Positions 54,175-62,278 of a stretch of DNA of 64,000 nt are shown in pieces. The notes under the pieces are model-generated. The model ran no database searches, was not told the origin of the DNA, and saw nothing but the letters and a program-made list of their open reading frames with translations. Where the stretch lies: NCBI RefSeq assembly GCF_019428685.1, contig NZ_CP080096.1, positions 1,984,001 through 2,048,000 of the forward strand. Direction: 5' to 3'. Source of the DNA: Paraburkholderia edwinii (GTDB taxonomy: Bacteria; Pseudomonadota; Gammaproteobacteria; Burkholderiales; Burkholderiaceae). The position numbers and the translations under genes were made by a program. Every line of letters begins with the position of its first letter. The first letter of the stretch is position 1.

Positions 54175-54918
54175 ATGATTCAGATCAGTCATCTGTCGAA
54201 GTGGTATGGCGATGTGCAGGCGCTCGACGACTGCAGCCTGTCGCTGAAGAAAGGCGACGTGGCCGTGCTGTGCGGGCCGGCCGGGGCCGGCAAGTCGACC
54301 CTGATCAAAACCATCAACGGTATCGAAGGATTCCAGCGCGGCGAGATTACGGTCGGCGCGCGCACCTTGAAACCGGGGCGTCGCGTGGCATCCGAACATC
54401 GGGTGCGCGTCGGCGTCGTGCTGCAGGGCGTGCATCTGTTTTCGCATCTGACCATCCTCGAAAATCTCGATCTCGGCCAGACGCAGGTGCTGCGCCGCTC
54501 GCGCGACGAAGCGAGCTTGCGCAGCCGCGCGCTGCTCGGGCGCGTCGGGCTGCGTGCGTGCGAGGGCAAGTATCCGCATGAACTGTCGCGCGCGCAGCAG
54601 CAGTGCGCGGGCATGGCGCGCACGCTGGTGATGGACCCCGAAGTGCTGCTGATCGACGATCCGACCGCCGGAATCGAAGTGGAGCGCGCGGGCAGCGTGC
54701 TTGGCCTGATCGCGGACCTCGCGCAGGAAGGGATGACGATGCTGATCGTGACGCACGAATACGGCTTTGCGCGAGAGGTGGCCGACCGCATGCTGTTTAT
54801 GGCGGGCGGACGCATTCTCGACGACCGGCCGCCCGCGCAGTTCTTCGATACGGCCGCGCGCTACGAGGACGAACGCGAGCACGCGTTTCTGGCGCGGACG
54901 CTTGTGCATTGCGGGTAG
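54175..54918 (+). CDS. Orphan GlnQ-like ABC ATPase with degenerate catalytic motifs
   Basis: A 247-residue protein that follows GlnQ/HisP-type amino-acid ATPases over its whole length. The Walker A is near normal (GPAGAGKST, 34-42) and the Q-loop Gln84 and H-loop His194 are kept. The signature is LSRAQQQ instead of LSGGQQQ, the Walker B ends ID-DPTAGIE, so the catalytic Glu is Asp162, and the D-loop SALD is lost. No permease or binding protein is adjacent; the nearest ABC genes are PotD/B/C-like and of another class. It may hydrolyse ATP poorly or act as a regulatory ATPase. The ATG at 54175 has GGAG upstream. Confidence 0.8.
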   Translation: MIQISHLSKWYGDVQALDDCSLSLKKGDVAVLCGPAGAGKSTLIKTINGIEGFQRGEITVGARTLKPGRRVASEHRVRVGVVLQGVHLFSHLTILENLDLGQTQVLRRSRDEASLRSRALLGRVGLRACEGKYPHELSRAQQQCAGMARTLVMDPEVLLIDDPTAGIEVERAGSVLGLIADLAQEGMTMLIVTHEYGFAREVADRMLFMAGGRILDDRPPAQFFDTAARYEDEREHAFLARTLVHCG

Positions 54919-54940
54919 ATTGGCGCGCGCGGCGCGTTAT

Positions 54941-56227
54941 TTACGCCCGCGCTGCTTCGGCCGTTGTCAGCTTCACATCTTCGACAACGGTGTCGTCGAT
55001 CGGAAAATGCAGCAGTGCCGCAAACAGGCCGGCCAGCGCGGTCGCGCCCCAGACCAGCGAATACGAGCCCGTCACATCGAATACGAAGCCGCCGAGCCAC
55101 GCGCCGAGGAACGAGCCCAGCTGATGGCTCAGAAACACGACGCCGAATAGCGTCCCAAGATGGCGCGTGCCGAACACCTTTGCAACGAGTCCGCTGGTGA
55201 GCGGCACGGTGCCGAGCCACGTCAGGCCCATCACGGCGGCGAACAGCACGACCGAGACCGTCGACTTCGGCAACAGGAAGAACGCCGCAATGGCGGCGCC
55301 GCGGATCAGGTACAGCCAGCCGAGCACATATTGCTGCCGGAAGCGTCCACCGAGCCAGCCGCACGCCCAGCTGCCCGCCATGTTGAAGAGCCCGATCAGC
55401 GCGAGCGCCGTCGCACCGAGCCCGATCGGCATATGGCACAGGAAAAGATAGCCGGGCAGGTGTGTCGCGATAAATGCAAGCTGGAAGCCGCAGGTGAAAA
55501 AGCCGAGCGTGAGCAGCCGGTAGCCGCGGTGACGCGACGCATAGGCGAGCGTCGTGCGTAGTGAGGTCGGCCGTGTTTCATGCGACGTTGCGGGCGTGGT
55601 TGCGGCGCGCTGCGCATCGGAGCCTTGCGGGCGATGACGCCGATCGAGCACGATGCCGAGCGGCGCGGCAAGCAACATCACGAACGCGAGCACGAAGAGC
55701 GATGTGCTGATGCCTGAGCTAAGCCGCACAGCCTGCGCAAGCGGCACCATCAATACCTGGCCAAGCGAGCCGCCCGCGCTGGCAATGCCCATCGCGAGGC
55801 TGCGCTGTTCCGGCGATGCGACCCGTCCGACCGCGCTCAACACCACGCCGAAGCTCGTGCAACTGATACCGATACCGACCAGCACGCCCAGGCCGAGCAC
55901 AAGCGTCCATCCCGACGACGAAGCCGCCGCGAGCGCGAGCCCCGCGGCGAATACCGCCGCGCCGAACGCGACCACGGGCGCCGCGCCGTGACGGTCGGCG
56001 GCCGCGCCCGCGAACGGCTGCGCAAAGCCCCAGACGAGGTTGTGCAGCGCGATCGCAAACGCGATCAGCGTGACCGGCACGCCACGATCGAACGAGAAGG
56101 GCCCGATAAAAAGGCCGAAGGTTTGTCGTATGCCCATCGCCGCGCTCATGACGAGCGCCGCCGCGATGATCACGAGCGTCAGCTGGGTTTTCAGGGGATG
56201 CGCAGGACTGCGCAGGGCCGTCGACAT
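54941..56227 (-). CDS. MFS transporter (12 membrane segments)
   Basis: A 428-residue major facilitator with about 12 hydrophobic segments and a central loop at about residues 200-225. The N-terminal half has GIRQTFGLFIGPFSFDRGVP and FAQPFAGAAADRHGAAPVVA, the latter a motif-A-like turn. The pattern is that of the YbfB/oxalate-formate (OFA) or monocarboxylate-like carriers; the substrate is not clear. The ATG at 56227 has a strong GAGGAGG site. The LysR gene at 56310 is upstream on the same strand by 82 bp. Confidence 0.9.
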   Translation of the reverse strand: MSTALRSPAHPLKTQLTLVIIAAALVMSAAMGIRQTFGLFIGPFSFDRGVPVTLIAFAIALHNLVWGFAQPFAGAAADRHGAAPVVAFGAAVFAAGLALAAASSSGWTLVLGLGVLVGIGISCTSFGVVLSAVGRVASPEQRSLAMGIASAGGSLGQVLMVPLAQAVRLSSGISTSLFVLAFVMLLAAPLGIVLDRRHRPQGSDAQRAATTPATSHETRPTSLRTTLAYASRHRGYRLLTLGFFTCGFQLAFIATHLPGYLFLCHMPIGLGATALALIGLFNMAGSWACGWLGGRFRQQYVLGWLYLIRGAAIAAFFLLPKSTVSVVLFAAVMGLTWLGTVPLTSGLVAKVFGTRHLGTLFGVVFLSHQLGSFLGAWLGGFVFDVTGSYSLVWGATALAGLFAALLHFPIDDTVVEDVKLTTAEAARA

Positions 56228-56309
56228 GGTGGGTTCCTCCTCGCGGCCATAGTGGCAGCGGTTCGGAACGGCGGCAAAGGAAAAGATTTTGACGACAGGT
56301 GAAAAATTT

Positions 56310-57407
56310 TCACGCCTGTTGCGGCCGATCGGAACCGGTTGTGTCCGCAACGGGTTCGACGAGTGCCGCTTCGGCGAGTAGCCACTGCCTGAAGGCGAGC
56401 ATTTCGGGGCGTTCGTCGGTGGTGTGCGCGCTGACCAGCCAGTACGCGGGTTCGGCCGCGACGATGTGCGCGCTTGCGGCGACCAGCGTGTGGGCGGCAA
56501 GGTCCGCGTCGGCGAGCGGCAACCGTCCGATGGCGACGCCGAGACCGCCGGCGGCGGCCTCGAGCGCGAGCTGCACGGTGTCGAAGCGCAGACCGCCCGA
56601 GGCATCGATGTCCGCGTAGTTGGCAACGGCGCCGGCCTGCGCGCCGGCGCCGTCGATCCAGGTCTGCCAGTCGGCGCTTGCGGTATCGACATGGATCAGC
56701 GTCGCGCGGCGCAGGTCGGGCAGCGCGGCCGTGTTCTCGCCCGCGCGTCGACGTGTGCGCTTGCGCGTGGCTTTTAGCGCGTTATCAGGCGTGCCATCAG
56801 ACGTGCTATCAGACGAAGACGAGCTATCAGCCGTACGTGCATCCACGCCTTCAACCAATCCGTCGCCACTGTCGATCAACATCTTCAGATACGCGGGGCT
56901 GCACACGGGCACGAGCCGCTCGCCGAACAGCCGGTCGCACGTCGCGCCCGCGATCGGCCCGCGCGAGAGACGCAGCGCGAAATCGAAGCCGTCGGCCGGG
57001 AACCCGACCAGCCGGCGCGACGTATCGACCGTCACATTGACGTTCGGCCAGCCTTCGCGAAAGCGTGCGAGGCGCGGCACGAACCAGCGCATCGCGAGCG
57101 TCGGCGCGCAGCTGACGGCGATGGTGCGGTTCGCGCGCCGGTCGGGCAAACGCTGCGTGCCGATCGCGATCAGCGCAAACGCTTCGGCGATATACGGCAG
57201 ATAGAGCTTGCCTTCGCGCGTCAGCGACAGCCCGCGCGGTTCGCGCACGAACAGTTCAACGCCTAGCGCCTCTTCGAGCCCGACGATGCCGTGACTGACC
57301 GCGCTCGGCGTCACGTTGAGCTCCGCCGCGGCTCGCTTGAAGCTCTGCAGCCGCGCGGCCGCTTCGAAAAAACGAAGCGACGACAAAGGCGGTAGGCGAA
57401 GCGGCAT
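56310..57407 (-). CDS. LysR-family (GcvA-like) regulator with a low-complexity insertion
   Basis: A 365-residue LysR regulator, longer than the usual 300. The HTH (LSSLRFFEAAARLQSFKRAA, then NVTPSAVSHGIVGLEEALGV) and start of the effector domain (GCVA-like FDFALRLSRGPIAG) are normal. At about residues 180-229 a charged Ser/Asp/Arg-rich segment is inserted, for example TADSSSSSDSTSDGTPD, before the conserved LPDLRRATLIHVD resumes. The ATG at 57407 begins the conserved protein. It is divergent from the PotD-like gene and upstream of the MFS gene, either of which it may control. Confidence 0.88.
   Translation of the reverse strand: MPLRLPPLSSLRFFEAAARLQSFKRAAAELNVTPSAVSHGIVGLEEALGVELFVREPRGLSLTREGKLYLPYIAEAFALIAIGTQRLPDRRANRTIAVSCAPTLAMRWFVPRLARFREGWPNVNVTVDTSRRLVGFPADGFDFALRLSRGPIAGATCDRLFGERLVPVCSPAYLKMLIDSGDGLVEGVDARTADSSSSSDSTSDGTPDNALKATRKRTRRRAGENTAALPDLRRATLIHVDTASADWQTWIDGAGAQAGAVANYADIDASGGLRFDTVQLALEAAAGGLGVAIGRLPLADADLAAHTLVAASAHIVAAEPAYWLVSAHTTDERPEMLAFRQWLLAEAALVEPVADTTGSDRPQQA
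56721..56870 (-). other. Insertion within the LysR effector domain
   Basis: Codons for about residues 180-229 carry imperfect 12-bp units around ACGTGCTATCAG (about 56780-56831). The translation is low-complexity and in frame, between two conserved effector-domain blocks. It is most simply a repeat-driven expansion. Confidence 0.6.
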
Positions 57408-57450
57408 GAAGTGTCCCCGGTGTCGGTGTGGGTCGGTAAAAGCTATCGCA

Positions 57451-57498
57451 GGTCTTGCCTGAGGTCTTGCCTGAGGTCTTGCCTGAGGTCTTGCCTGA
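57451..57498. repeat. Four perfect 12-bp tandem repeats (GGTCTTGCCTGA)
   Basis: Four identical 12-bp units run from 57451, 44 bp upstream of the LysR start, in the gap shared with the PotD-like gene. If translated in the LysR frame each would add ARPQ. Copy-number change here would alter the leader or promoter spacing of both divergent genes. Confidence 0.85.
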
Positions 57499-57664
57499 GG
57501 CGATTCAACACTGAACGATATCAAATTCGGTGAAATAATCAGGTGCGAACGGGTGTTGTTTTCTGAGCATGTTCAATGCGCGTTCACTGCAAACGAGGCT
57601 TGAAACCAACGTGAAAGAACACCAACGCAAAGACTTAAGCCCGGACCTCAATCTGCAAGGAAGC

Positions 57665-58744
57665 ATGACCGGCCACACGGGGCGCCGACGCTCGATCCTG
57701 AGGATGCTTGGCGCCGCCGCCATCATGGCGCCGTTCGCCGGCTCGCCAATCGCCCGCGCGGCGGCGGCGCGTCAACTGAATATCTACAGCTGGCCCGACT
57801 ATTTCTCGACCACCGATCTGCGCGCTTATGCGCAGCAGTCCGGCGTCACGCCTGCGGTATCGACGTTCAATTCGAACGAGATGCTGTTTGCGAAACTCAA
57901 TAGCCCGGCCGGTGCGGGCTTCGATATCGTGATCCCCTCATCGAGCTGGATCGCGCAGTTCGCGAAGCGTGGGCTCTTGCAGGAACTCGATCACAGCCGG
58001 CTCAATCTTGCGTCGATCGATCCGAAGCTGCTCAATCGCGAATACGATCCGGGCAACCGCTATTCGATACCGAAGGATTGGGGGCTGCTCGGCGTGCTCT
58101 ACGACCCTCAGGTCACGGGCGAAATCGTCACCTGGGAAGACTTCTTCAAGGCCGGCGAAAAGCCGGGCGTATCGGGCAAGGTGCGCCTGTCGGTATCGGG
58201 CTGGGAGACGATCGGTCCTGAACTGTGGATGCGCGGGCAGGACTGGAACAAGGCGAGCGCCGATCAGATTCGCGCGGCGGCCGAACCGGTCAAACGCTTT
58301 GCGAAGCATGTGAAAACCTTCGCGACCTTGCAGCCCGATGCGGCGGCGAACGGTTCGATCGTGCTCGCGCAGACGCATCAGGCCGGCGCGCGCGCGGCGA
58401 TCATGCTGAATCCGCGGCTCAAATGGGTCGTGCCGGGTCCGTTGAGCGAACTGTGGGTGGACAACTATGCGATTGCGAAGCATGCGGCGCACGTTGACGA
58501 CGCCTACGGTTTTCTCGCCTATCAGCTGCGGCCGGAAGTGCAAGTGGCCGAAACGCGCTACCTCGGTTTTCCAGCGGCGATTGCGGGCTTGCGCGAAAAG
58601 ATCGGGCCCGACGTGCAAGACGCCGATCTGATTTTCGGCGGCAAAGGGCTCGACTTCAGCAAGCTGACGTCGTTTGTCGTGAATCCGGAAACAATTGGCG
58701 TCTATCTGCAGATGCAGACGGAAATCCGTGCCGCTGCGGGTTGA
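57665..58744 (+). CDS. PotD-like polyamine/organic-amine periplasmic binding protein
   Basis: A 359-residue binding protein of the spermidine/putrescine class. The N-terminus has a Tat-like signal (GRRRSILRMLGAAAIMAPF) ending near ARAAAARQ. The mature part opens LNIYSWPDYFSTTDLRAYAQ, typical of PotD/PotF, with FDIVIPSSSWIAQFAKRGLL and IPKDWGLLGVLYD later. The start at 57665 follows AAGGAAGC; earlier starts at 57611 or 57569 are possible. Two matching permease genes follow. No ATPase gene is in the operon. Confidence 0.88.
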   Translation: MTGHTGRRRSILRMLGAAAIMAPFAGSPIARAAAARQLNIYSWPDYFSTTDLRAYAQQSGVTPAVSTFNSNEMLFAKLNSPAGAGFDIVIPSSSWIAQFAKRGLLQELDHSRLNLASIDPKLLNREYDPGNRYSIPKDWGLLGVLYDPQVTGEIVTWEDFFKAGEKPGVSGKVRLSVSGWETIGPELWMRGQDWNKASADQIRAAAEPVKRFAKHVKTFATLQPDAAANGSIVLAQTHQAGARAAIMLNPRLKWVVPGPLSELWVDNYAIAKHAAHVDDAYGFLAYQLRPEVQVAETRYLGFPAAIAGLREKIGPDVQDADLIFGGKGLDFSKLTSFVVNPETIGVYLQMQTEIRAAAG

Positions 58745-58759
58745 GAGCGGGGCATAGCC

Positions 58760-59677
58760 ATGCGAGGCTTGCACCGTTGGCACGGCGATTCATCATCCGC
58801 GTCGGCTCAAACGCCGTCGCGCGCCGTGCCGCTCGCGCTGCGCGAGGCGCCCGACCATCTGCTGGCGGCGCTGCCCGCGTCGTGGCTCACAGTGTTCTTT
58901 CTCGTGCCGCTTGCCCTGACGGCCGTGTTTTCGTTTGGACATTCGACCTTCGGCGGCGTCGAACCGGGCTTTACGCTCGATAACTATGCAGCGGCGCTAA
59001 GCGGTTTTTACGGCGCAACGCTCGCAAGAACATTGCGCTTTGCCGCAACGGCATCGCTGCTATGCGTCGGCGTCGCGTATCCGGCCGCTTATTTCATTGC
59101 GTTTCACGCGCGCCGCAAGCTGTTCGCCTTGACGCTGATTCTCGTGCCGTATTTCTCGAGCTTCCTGATTCGCGTGATGTCGCTGCGCATGGTGCTTGCC
59201 CGGCACGGTTTCGCCGAGGCGCTACTCGATGCGACCGGCCTGCATGCGGGCGCGCTCGATGTGCTCGATACGCCGGTCGCGGTGTTTATCGGCATGGTCT
59301 ATGTCTATCTGCCGATTGCGATCGTGCCGCTTGCAGTTGTGCTCGAACGCATTCCGCGCGAACTGATCGACGCGAGCGAAGATCTCGGCGCGACGCGCTG
59401 GCGCACCTTCCGCTCGGTGATTCTGCCGTTGAGCCGTCCCGGTATCGCGACCGCGGTTTTGCTGACCGCCGTGCCGATGCTCGGCGAAATGGTGATTCCG
59501 ACGTTGCTGGGTGGCGGCCGCGGTGTGCTGATGGGGCAGGCGATTGCCGAGCAGTATCTCGATGCGCAGAACTATGCGTTGGGCTCGGCGATGGCGATGG
59601 CCGTGCTGGTTGCCGTGGCCGTGCTGGTCGCGTTGCTGGCGCGCGTGACGGCGGGTTTTGCGGAGACCGGGCGATGA
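58760..59677 (+). CDS. ABC transporter permease, PotB-like
   Basis: A 305-residue membrane permease with about six helices. The ATPase-docking loop reads IPRELIDASEDLGATRWRTF, followed by VILPLSRPGIATAVLLTAVPM, typical of the PotB/PotH class. It starts 15 bp after the binding-protein stop and overlaps the next gene by 4 bp (ATGA). Confidence 0.92.
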   Translation: MRGLHRWHGDSSSASAQTPSRAVPLALREAPDHLLAALPASWLTVFFLVPLALTAVFSFGHSTFGGVEPGFTLDNYAAALSGFYGATLARTLRFAATASLLCVGVAYPAAYFIAFHARRKLFALTLILVPYFSSFLIRVMSLRMVLARHGFAEALLDATGLHAGALDVLDTPVAVFIGMVYVYLPIAIVPLAVVLERIPRELIDASEDLGATRWRTFRSVILPLSRPGIATAVLLTAVPMLGEMVIPTLLGGGRGVLMGQAIAEQYLDAQNYALGSAMAMAVLVAVAVLVALLARVTAGFAETGR

Positions 59678-60597
59678 ACGGGCCGCGTGCTTCGTCATCC
59701 GACCGGTTGCGCGCGCAACGGGGTGGGTTGCGATTGCAATCGCAATCGCGTCGGCGATCGGATGCGCGCCTGCGCCTCGCGGAAACGGGCCTTAAGGCCT
59801 GGTACGCGCTCGTCGTCGTGTTTCTATTCGTGCCGATTTTTGCCGGTATCGTGTACTCGTTCAATCTCGGCGTCGACAACAAGCAGACCGCGATGCTAAC
59901 GGGCTGGACGCTGCAATGGTATGCGGCCGCGTGGAGCGATCTGTCGCTGCGCCATGCCGTCGAAGAAAGCGTGATCGTTGCGGCGTGGTCCGCGCTGCTA
60001 TCGGTGCTGCTCGGCACGATGCTCGGGTTCGTCGTCGTGCGGCATCCGGTGCGGCGCGTGCGCCGCCTGCTCACCCTGATGACGTATCTGTTGCTGATCG
60101 TGCCCGAATCGGTGATCGGCATTTCGCTGTTGCTGTTTTATGCGGTGACGGGCGTGCCGCTCGATACGGCGACGCTCGTCGCGGGCATCACGCCGATCGG
60201 CATTGCCGTGGTCGCGCTCGTGGTACGCGCGCGCATGCTGACGCTCGACCGCGACCTCGAAGACGCCGCCGCCGATCTCGGCGGCACGCGCAGCGCGACG
60301 CTGCGCTATATCGTGCTGCCGCAACTTGCGCCGGCAGTCGCGGCGGGCGGCGTGATGGCATACACGTTCTCGTTCGACAATCTCGTGATTTCCGCCTTCC
60401 TGACGACGCCGCAAACCGGCACGCTGCCCGTGTATCTGTACGGCAGTCTGCAATATGGTCCGTCGCCGGCCGTGTATGCGGCTGCGTCGGCGGTGTTCGT
60501 ATTCACGGTGGCAATGCTTGCGGTCGCGGCGCTCCTGTATCGGGCGATGCGGCGTCCGTCCTCGTACGGGCCTTCGCCGCGGCACGCTTCAGCGTGA
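59674..60597 (+). CDS. ABC transporter permease, PotC-like
   Basis: A 307-residue PotC/PotI-type permease. A basic N-terminal tail of 40 residues precedes the first helix (YALVVVFLFVPIFAGIVYSF). The docking loop is LDRDLEDAAADLGGTRSATL and the C-terminal half has AYTFSFDNLVISAFLTTPQT. The ATG at 59674 overlaps the previous TGA, showing coupling; a much longer upstream frame covers the previous gene and is false. Confidence 0.92.
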   Translation: MNGPRASSSDRLRAQRGGLRLQSQSRRRSDARLRLAETGLKAWYALVVVFLFVPIFAGIVYSFNLGVDNKQTAMLTGWTLQWYAAAWSDLSLRHAVEESVIVAAWSALLSVLLGTMLGFVVVRHPVRRVRRLLTLMTYLLLIVPESVIGISLLLFYAVTGVPLDTATLVAGITPIGIAVVALVVRARMLTLDRDLEDAAADLGGTRSATLRYIVLPQLAPAVAAGGVMAYTFSFDNLVISAFLTTPQTGTLPVYLYGSLQYGPSPAVYAAASAVFVFTVAMLAVAALLYRAMRRPSSYGPSPRHASA

Positions 60598-60667
60598 TTG
60601 CTTCCGCCCGATTACTTCCGCAAACCGCTAACGAGCGCATCCATTGCTCAAGGAAAAAGGCCGTTCG

Positions 60668-61771
60668 ATGTCCCGCTTCGATCCTCGCTTGCTGCTCGAT
60701 CCACCCCGTTATCCCGCCGACCGTTACGCGCCGCTTGCCGATCGCATCAAGCGTCTGTTCGCGACTACGCAAAGCGATGTCGTGTTCGTGCAAGCTGAGG
60801 CGATTCTCGCGCTCGAAGCGGTGGCGACCAGCATTGCACGGCCGGGTCTCGTCGCGGTCAATGTAGTGACAAGCCCGTACGGCGCGTGGTTTGGCACGTG
60901 GCTCGCGCGTGCCGGCGCAACCGTGCATCAGGTGAGCGCGGCAGCGGGGCAGCCGATCGAGGCAGCCGCGGTATCCGCGTGTCTCGATCGGCTGCCGCAC
61001 GTCGATATCGTTGCGGCTGTGCATGCGGAATCGTCGAATGGCGCGCTCAATCCGCTTGGCGCATTGGCGGCGCTCGCGCGCTCGCGCGAGGCGCTGTTCG
61101 TGGTCGATGCGGTCGCGTCGGTCGGTGGCCATCCGATCGACTTTGACAGGCATGACATCGATATCGCGGTGATCGGCGCGCAAAAAGGACTGGCGGGGCC
61201 GGCTGGCGTATCGGCGGTCGCCGTCAGCGCGCGTGCGTGGGCGCATATCGATGCGCTGCCGGACTTCGCGCCATCGAGCCTGTCGCTCGCGGAACTCAAG
61301 CGGAACTGGCTCGATCGTGGCCGGCTGGCGCTGCCGGGCACGCCGCCGGCGCTCGAATTCTGGGCGCTCGATGCGGCGCTCGATCGCGTCGAAGCCGAGG
61401 GCATCGAACAGGTCATTGCGCGGCATCGGCAGGCGGCGCGTGCGAGCCGCGCGGGGTTACGCGCGCTTGGCGTCGAGCCGTGGATTGCCGCCGACGATGC
61501 GGCGTCCGCACTCGTCACTTCGGCGCCGGTACCGGAAGGCGTTCATGCGGACGCATTGATCGCGGATGTGGCGAAGCTTGGCGTTGGACTGCTGCCGGGC
61601 TTTGGGGAAATCGAAGGAAAAATCGTGCGGCTCGATCACACCGGTTTGCACGCGTCGTTCGATGCAGTGCTCGCGAATGTGACTGCGTTTGGCGCGGTGC
61701 TCGAGCGGTGGGGTGCGAGTGTCGATGTCGGCGCGGCGGTGCGGGCGGTGAGGGAAATTTACGCCCTCTGA
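60668..61771 (+). CDS. Class V PLP-dependent aminotransferase
   Basis: A 367-residue aminotransferase of the alanine-glyoxylate/serine-pyruvate group. The PLP lysine is in IAVIGAQKGLAGPAGVSAVA and the cofactor-binding Asp in LFVVDAVASVGGHPIDF. VAAVHAESSNGALNPLGAL is also typical. It lies 70 bp after the PotC-like gene on the same strand, so it probably transaminates the imported amine or a product of it. The ATG at 60668 is preferred to a TTG at 60644. Confidence 0.88.
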   Translation: MSRFDPRLLLDPPRYPADRYAPLADRIKRLFATTQSDVVFVQAEAILALEAVATSIARPGLVAVNVVTSPYGAWFGTWLARAGATVHQVSAAAGQPIEAAAVSACLDRLPHVDIVAAVHAESSNGALNPLGALAALARSREALFVVDAVASVGGHPIDFDRHDIDIAVIGAQKGLAGPAGVSAVAVSARAWAHIDALPDFAPSSLSLAELKRNWLDRGRLALPGTPPALEFWALDAALDRVEAEGIEQVIARHRQAARASRAGLRALGVEPWIAADDAASALVTSAPVPEGVHADALIADVAKLGVGLLPGFGEIEGKIVRLDHTGLHASFDAVLANVTAFGAVLERWGASVDVGAAVRAVREIYAL

Positions 61772-61851
61772 TCCGGAAGCCCGCCCATTCAAGGTTGGCG
61801 GACCGGCGTCGAAACCAGAACCGGCAAGCCGAAGGTCTGCCTGCCATGGCC

Positions 61852-62142
61852 TTACCAATGGCGCGCCGGGTTGCGCTCCTGCGGCAGGCCGTCACGCCTG
61901 TCGAGAAGATATCGCGCGCGTTCGACGCCCGCACGGATCGCTTCCTGCCGCGTGGTCCAGTAAGGCCCGATGCTCTCCGGTTCGTCGATATCGACGCGGC
62001 TGCCGTCGCGGCGGATATCGAGCCGCGCCTTGTAGCTTCCCAGTTCATCGCGATGCGCGATGACGCGAACCAGGTAACCGCGGTGCTCGAGTTGCTGTTC
62101 TTCGATGCGCTCGTCTTCGGAAAATTTGCTCATGGTGATCAT
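61852..62142 (-). CDS. Small conserved hypothetical protein
   Basis: A 96-residue soluble protein. The core reads HRGYLVRVIAHRDELGSYKA and IGPYWTTRQEAIRAGVERAR, a pattern common in short Burkholderiaceae proteins of unknown function. It is rich in charged residues and has no signal or membrane segment. The start may be 62142 or the ATG at 62133. It is next to the hydroxylase-like gene on the same strand. Confidence 0.75.
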   Translation of the reverse strand: MITMSKFSEDERIEEQQLEHRGYLVRVIAHRDELGSYKARLDIRRDGSRVDIDEPESIGPYWTTRQEAIRAGVERARYLLDRRDGLPQERNPARHW

Positions 62143-62278
62143 AATGGGAACGTCGGCTAGTCGCGGATGACGTGTTCAGTGCATGCGGCGTGCCACAGCG
62201 GCGATGGTGGCGGTAGGCGGACTACGCAAGCGCCGGCGGTATGAATAGTTGTCCTGGGACGGTGGACGTCGCGTCGAG

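Noticed and set aside
54175..54918. A glutamine importer ATPase
   Set aside because: The signature and Walker B motifs are altered and no permease or binding protein of that class is nearby.
57451..57498. A CRISPR-like array
   Set aside because: The units are 12 bp with no spacers, so this is a simple tandem repeat.
57665..61771. Reading the PotD/B/C-aminotransferase operon as a 2-aminoethylphosphonate system (PhnSTUV-W)
   Set aside because: The binding protein is closer to PotD/PotF and there is no phosphonatase or PhnT ATPase. The aminotransferase is not specifically PhnW-like.
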